This document shows, one piece after another, positions 60,512 through 64,000 of a stretch of 64,000 nt of DNA (its first letter is position 1; each line of letters starts with the position of its first letter). Below the pieces are notes generated by a model. It was not told where the DNA came from, did not search any database, and saw only the letters and a list, made by a program, of their open reading frames with translations. The DNA is from Harmonia axyridis (lineage: Eukaryota > Arthropoda > Insecta > Coleoptera > Coccinellidae): assembly GCF_914767665.1 (NCBI RefSeq), contig NC_059506.1, positions 24,405,825 to 24,469,824 of the forward strand, given 5' to 3'. Position numbers and translations under genes: made by a program.

Positions 60512-60590
60512 GGTAGCCTAGACGTTAAGAGGTAGACTCACTCACCGAGATGCGACAAGGTGCCGGGTTCGAGTCCCGGCGGCGCCCGAT
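60512..60590 (+). promoter_or_regulatory. tRNA-like Pol III promoter-type segment (left repeat)
   Basis: CCGGG-TTCGAGT-CCCGG (60,563-60,579) is a perfect five-pair T-arm with a seven-base loop and contains GGTTCGAGTCC, an exact B-box match. TAGCCTAGACGTTAAGAGG upstream (about 60,514-60,532) resembles an A box/D-arm. An acceptor stem does not form, so it is not a functional tRNA. It would suit internal Pol III initiation, inferred from sequence only. Confidence 0.65.
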
Positions 60591-60607
60591 AATAATAAAT
60601 TCCCCAA

Positions 60608-60681
60608 GCGTCTGTGACACGGCACACACAATTATACCAAAGTCACACTGATGAGTCTGGTGTGTGCCAGGGACGAAACGC
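60608..60681 (+). ncRNA. type III hammerhead ribozyme (left repeat)
   Basis: All core elements are in place. Stem III pairs GCGT (60,608-60,611) with ACGC (60,678-60,681). The cleavage site follows C60612 in GTC. Stem I pairs TGTGAC (60,613-60,618) with GTCACA (60,642-60,647). The conserved CTGATGA is at 60,648-60,654. Stem II pairs GTCTGG with CCAGGGAC through a small bulge (60,655-60,674), and GAAA is at 60,675-60,678. Loop 2 (TGTGTG) is complementary to CACACA in the 23-nt loop 1, allowing the loop-loop contact that speeds natural hammerheads. Confidence 0.88.
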
Positions 60682-60709
60682 ATAAGTAGGCATATGTGAA
60701 ATCCTACAT

Positions 60710-60727
60710 TGGTGACCCCGACGTGAT
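60710..60727 (+). promoter_or_regulatory. primer-binding site for reverse transcription
   Basis: TGGTGACCCCGACGTGAT begins with the TGG expected opposite a tRNA CCA end and lies one base after the left terminal repeat. Its complement ends ...CGGGGTCACCA, which I recall as the 3' end of animal tRNA-Trp. The tRNA identity should be verified. Confidence 0.8.
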
Positions 60728-61120
60728 GGCGGAAAGCTGCGCCGTTGGAGCGCAGAGGCGACTCACTGCCACGCTCAACGTTACGGCTACTGGGGTGTCC
60801 ATCGGACACTAGAGCCGATGGCACGCCGAGCCTCGTGTTTCCGTCGTCACAGCACGCAAGCCCGACGTGATGGGAATGGCCGTCTTAGCGATGTGTCCCG
60901 GAAAGCAGAAGGTTGATGCGTAGCTCCCATATATCTGCAATTTCCAACGAAACTCTAGACGCCCATTCCCATGACGTGCAACACGTGCTCCTTAGTCTGC
61001 CGCGGTATAGCGGACCTGAATAGGCGGCATTCACCGTTCGCAAGATGCCGCGAGGTGCAGCTCTGATTAGGCGGCAATCACCCGGCTGCACCGATGACCA
61101 CGTAACACGCATAAGTCACT
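60728..61120 (+). ncRNA. structured non-coding interior of the retrozyme-like element
   Basis: Perfect or near-perfect stems follow one another: CTGCGC/GCGCAG (60,737-60,755); CCATCGG/CCGATGG (60,799-60,821); a long arm with GTGATGGGAATGG near 60,866 facing CCATTCCCATGACG near 60,963; CCGC/GCGG (61,000-61,013); GCGGCAT/ATGCCGC (61,024-61,051); and GGTGCAGC/GCTGCACC (61,054-61,092) with TGATT/AATCA nested inside. No open frame of note exists on the plus strand. The strong self-pairing suits a stable circular or packaged RNA. Confidence 0.75.
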
Positions 61121-61130
61121 GGGGAGGGAG
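61121..61130 (+). promoter_or_regulatory. polypurine tract
   Basis: GGGGAGGGAG sits 3-6 bases before the right terminal repeat, where plus-strand DNA synthesis of an LTR element would be primed. The exact LTR edge (TGTGG or TGG) is uncertain by three bases. Confidence 0.7.
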
Positions 61131-61184
61131 TCATGTGGCGGCTTCTCATAAAAGCTCCACCTAGCAACAATAAACACAGCATTC

Positions 61185-61262
61185 GGTAACCTAGACGTTA
61201 AGAGGTAGACTCACTCACCGAGATGCGACAAGGTGCCGGGTTCGAGTCCCGGCGGCGCCCGA
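61185..61262 (+). promoter_or_regulatory. tRNA-like Pol III promoter-type segment (right repeat)
   Basis: Identical T-arm and B-box match (GGTTCGAGTCC) to the left copy. The A-box-like part reads TAACCTAGACGTTAAGAGG, one change from the left copy at a usually conserved G. Confidence 0.6.
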
Positions 61263-61280
61263 TAATAATAAATTCCCCAA

Positions 61281-61356
61281 ACGTCTGTGACACGGCACAC
61301 ACAATTATACCAAAGTCACACTGATGAGTCCGGTGTGTGTGCCAGGGACGAAACGC
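61281..61356 (+). ncRNA. type III hammerhead ribozyme (right repeat)
   Basis: Core CTGATGA (61,321-61,327), GAAA (61,350-61,353) and GTC with cleavage after C61285 are intact. Stem I TGTGAC/GTCACA is unchanged. Stem II reads GTCCGG with CCAGGGAC and has an eight-base TGTGTGTG loop complementary to CACACACA in loop 1. Stem III is weakened by G-to-A to ACGT/ACGC, leaving three pairs. Confidence 0.84.
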
Positions 61357-61383
61357 ATAAGAAGGCATATGTGAAATCCTACA

Positions 61384-62169
61384 GTTTTTTTTTTCAATGT
61401 CAATTCGGACGTCTTCTACGAAGAGCGATCTACAGATGCATCTCATTCTGCATTCCCCTCTTCGGCCATAAATAATCTGTCGGGCCAGATTGCGATCTCC
61501 ATATTTTTATGTAAATATATTAATCAACCGGAAGTACTGCGTATGTCCAGTTAGGTTCAAATTATTCATTAGGCAGATAAGACGCGTACCACGATATCGA
61601 ATATAAAAGTCGGATAATTGCATTCTATCTATAAATCTCCTCGGTTTTAATGTTTCTTAATGATTCAATAGATAGGCAATTTCAACACTTCTCGAGGCTC
61701 CCGCAAGATCTTCTCTTATCTCCTGCGGTACGCCTGATTGCTGAAACTGACATATGTATTCTTGGTAGGAAGGTTTCCTGGATGGGCATTTCGCGAGAAC
61801 ATCATTTGATCCTTATCTTTTGGCTGCTAATAATTATCAATAACGAATCTGGAGAATCTGCCGATTTTCGGAATATCAGGAAATGACGAGGTCATGGAGG
61901 GAGGTGAAGCGTGATGTTATAATCGTTATTTAATCAATGAGTTCAATGAATAAAGCAATATGCAAGAACTCACGACAAGCAGAATCAAAGTAAATTTCAA
62001 TAGAACATTGCCTCTCTTTGTTGATAGGATTTTCAGAACCTATTACTATCTATTAGTTTTTAAAGGTCATCGTGACATTTGATCTCTTGTATAAATAATA
62101 GATACCAATTTCGATCGAAATCATATGTCACTCGAAAAGATATATTTATTCATTTTTAGTACATATAAA
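61384..62169. other. non-coding spacer
   Basis: No gene or repeat boundary was recognised between the retrozyme-like element and the LINE tail. The 61,650-61,886 frame has no motif. Confidence 0.45.
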
Positions 62170-62950
62170 AAAAAATTAACCCTCAAAGCCACTAAAAATA
62201 AAAATAAATGGAATCAAAATCAATCAAAAAAATTTGCACACCTACCTCGGATTGAATATTGATACAACTGGAGTGGACCGAACATATAGAATATTTGTCA
62301 CGTAAACTTACACCTCTTATTGGAGCATTGAGAACAGTCAGTCCCTATCTTAATGAGCAAGCAAAAAAGACATTATATTACTCGAATATTCATTCTGTGC
62401 TGGCATACTTGATTAGTGTGTGGTCGAATACATCAGTCAGCAATTTACAGAGGGTACAAAGATTGCAAAATCGAGCTTTGAAGGCTATATATAATCAACC
62501 ATATGATACTCCAACAACTGAGTTAAATGACACCCTAAAGATACCCAACATGAAGGTCACAAAGGTCGTTGAGCAGTGTAAACTGATATACAAGATGAAG
62601 CATGGCCAGCTCAAATTCAACACAGAACTCAAAAAAAGATTAGACGTACATAATTATCAGACAAGACAAATAAACAATTACCATTTAGATAATATAAGAA
62701 CAAATAGAGCCAAAAATTCACCGATCTATCAAACTGCAATGGAATGACAACTTACCAGAAGTAGTAGAGAAGAAAAATTCATTAAAATTGTTAAATAGAT
62801 CACTAAAAAATTATAAAATGACACATTCATAATGGGGGTTTTTTACTTTTGCTTTGAACTTATTTTTACAAATAAACATATTCATTCTATGGAAACATCA
62901 ATGTATTGATGATTAGTAGAATTAATGTATTGAATAAATAAATAAATATG
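62170..62950 (+). mobile_element. 5'-truncated CR1-like LINE with AATA tail
   Basis: The frame at 62,259-62,747 contains LEWTEHIEYLSRKLTPLIGALR, LYYSNIHSVLAYLISVW and LQRVQRLQNRALKAIYNQP, the post-palm and thumb region of a non-LTR reverse transcriptase. Just upstream, HTYLGLNIDT is in another frame, marking one indel near 62,262. At about 62,738 a second shift leads to WNDNLPEVVEKKNSLKLL..FKK-like KNYKMTHS and a stop at 62,830. The element closes with four AATA units (62,930-62,947). The catalytic core and endonuclease are missing, the normal result of incomplete reverse transcription. Confidence 0.85.
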
Positions 62951-64000
62951 ACCCTTGAAAAATTCAGAGAAACTTCCAATTTTGTCTTCTTATAAACAAG
63001 ATGTGGAGTTAAATTTTCATAGAACTTATTTCGTTTCATGTTTCTGCTTATAATTTCTAACAATTTCGACAGAATGTAATTTCTGGGAAAGAGAACTTTT
63101 AAAAAATGTTTTAGAAGTATTTTACTACAATCCTCGAAAATTTGGTATGAGTCGGTCAATACGTTGATTGTGATCTTACTAGGTGTTCGAATTATTGACA
63201 AACATTTCAAGTTTCCTTTTATTTCAAAAGTAATTTTATCTACGTTCTCTTTAAACGGTACCACAGAATACTAAAATAGTAAAGAAATTTCACAGGCTAT
63301 CACGAAAAAAAATAAATGGTGCCGGAAATACAATAAGTGAAAAAGAATCGCACTAGTTTTAGAAAAAATCTAAACATCAAAGGGCAATTTGTGTTGGTTT
63401 GAAAATGTTACCTAAACGTCTTCTTCGAAAACTTTAAGATTTACACAGGAAAAAGAAGAATTCCTCGGTTTTGTACTTCGAGCCAGAAGAAACAACATTT
63501 TGGTACTTCGAGCAAAAAAAAAATTACACAGAAACTGTCCAAGTGTTTGGGATAACAGAACTAGAAATGAACAGTGGATTAATAGGAATTGGTTATCAAC
63601 AACCACCTAAGCTTTGGTTATGAGAGAAAAATATATCTTCCGCCTTTGCATATTGAGTTGGGGCTGATGAAGCAATTTGTGAAAGCTCTGAATTAAGATG
63701 GTTATTGTTTTTGGCACATTTCCTGGAATCACCACGAGAAAACCAAACCCTCTGATGGCCCTCAAAAAAGACAGCTCGTTAGATCCACAATTCATCACTT
63801 CTATGAATGAGACTGAATCTAACACTTGGTATTCAAGAAGTACGCAATTTTGTTGAGCAGCAGATAATTACATAAAATTAGTGGAAATTACTGCTTTCAA
63901 ATTTTAAAATCCGCTGTTGAACTATTAGCATGAATATTCAGTCACCTCGATCACTCTTTAGAAAAAAGTGGGTGACTTCAGTAAAGAACAAGACGTTGAA
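62951..64000. other. non-coding end of window
   Basis: No gene was recognised. Minus-strand frames at 62,887-63,264 and 63,607-63,825 lack motifs and are treated as chance. Confidence 0.45.

Larger units (their letters stand above)
60464..60708 (+). repeat. left terminal direct repeat (LTR-like)
   Basis: It starts TGCGGCTTCTCATAAAAGCT and ends GTGAAATCCTACA. It contains, in order, a tRNA-like segment (about 60,512-60,590), an AATAATAAATT linker and a hammerhead ribozyme (60,608-60,681). G+C content is well above that of the surrounding DNA. Confidence 0.88.
60464..61383 (+). mobile_element. LTR-type retrozyme-like miniature retrotransposon (TRIM with hammerhead ribozymes)
   Basis: About 920 bp in total. 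Two direct terminal repeats (60,464-60,708 and 61,137-61,383) end in TACA and differ by about five substitutions and one 2-nt indel. One base after the left repeat is an 18-bp tRNA primer-binding site. A purine tract GGGGAGGGAG precedes the right repeat. Both flanks are GTTTTT runs, compatible with a short target duplication. No protein is encoded; the interior is hairpin-rich. Each terminal repeat holds a tRNA-like T-arm and a type III hammerhead ribozyme. The layout equals plant retrozymes and TRIMs. Movement would need a partner LTR retrotransposon, which is not in this window. Confidence 0.85.
61137..61383 (+). repeat. right terminal direct repeat (LTR-like)
   Basis: Same order of parts as the left repeat. 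Differences from it include G-to-A at three places (in GCAACAATAA, in the A-box-like TAACC, and in stem III of the ribozyme), T-to-C and an added GT in the ribozyme's stem-loop II, and T-to-A in CATAAGAAGG. Confidence 0.88.

Noticed and set aside
60540..60590. functional tRNA gene
   Set aside because: The T-arm is perfect, but the acceptor stem cannot form and the same segment is repeated in the second terminal repeat; it is treated as a tRNA-derived promoter-like part of the mobile element.

Overview
The window is A+T-rich animal nuclear DNA, and everything recognisable in it points to an insect, most likely a beetle. It contains many decayed IS630-Tc1-mariner transposons of several families, 5'-truncated CR1/Jockey-like LINE tails and MITE-like repeats. 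It has no operons, and only one short stretch looks like an exon of a spliced gene. No rRNA gene, functional tRNA gene or CRISPR array was found. Most of the window is non-coding sequence filled by successive transposon insertions.

Layout. Copies of an irritans-type (Himar1-like) mariner, here family A, lie at 0.5-1.6, 5.6-8.2, 11.8-12.8, 19.2-20.4 and 37.4-38.3 kb. Copies of a second mariner, family B (mauritiana/cecropia-like DD34D), lie at 3.5-4.4, 17.3-17.6, 24.1-25.3, 26.6-27.8, 38.3-38.9 and 51.3-52.5 kb. A Tc1-like DD34E family with long terminal inverted repeats, family C, lies at 14.8-16.1, 48.1-49.4 and 59.2-60.4 kb. A DD41D mariner relative, family E, lies at 20.5-21.4 and 58.2-59.1 kb, with a fragment near 43.2 kb. 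A structurally complete Tc1-like element, D, lies at 43,970-45,574; it has matched terminal repeats, TA target duplications and an uninterrupted 342-residue transposase, and is the only protein-coding element here that looks potentially functional. LINE remnants lie at 31.5-32.2 (-), 56.5-57.1 (-), 58.0-59.2 (-) and 62.2-62.95 (+) kb. A three-unit diverged tandem array occupies 29.1-30.7 kb.

Most striking object. At 60,464-61,383 there is a compact G+C-rich element built like a miniature LTR retrotransposon: two ~245-bp direct terminal repeats, a tRNA primer-binding site one base after the left repeat, a polypurine tract before the right repeat, and ~430 bp of non-coding interior full of perfect hairpins. 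Each terminal repeat carries a tRNA-like T-arm with Pol III A/B-box-like sequences and, downstream, a motif with every core nucleotide of a type III hammerhead ribozyme, including complementary loops 1 and 2. Cleavage at both sites would release a 673-nt RNA. This is the architecture of plant LTR 'retrozymes', here embedded in an insect-type genome.

Nested insertions give relative ages. A 1,330-bp inverted-repeat element with a perfect 8-bp target duplication sits inside a family-A mariner. A family-A mariner sits inside a family-B mariner. A family-E element sits inside the reverse-transcriptase reading frame of a LINE, with a family-C copy just beyond. The retrozyme-like element's terminal repeats differ by only about five substitutions and one 2-nt indel, so it looks younger than most of the DNA transposons around it.
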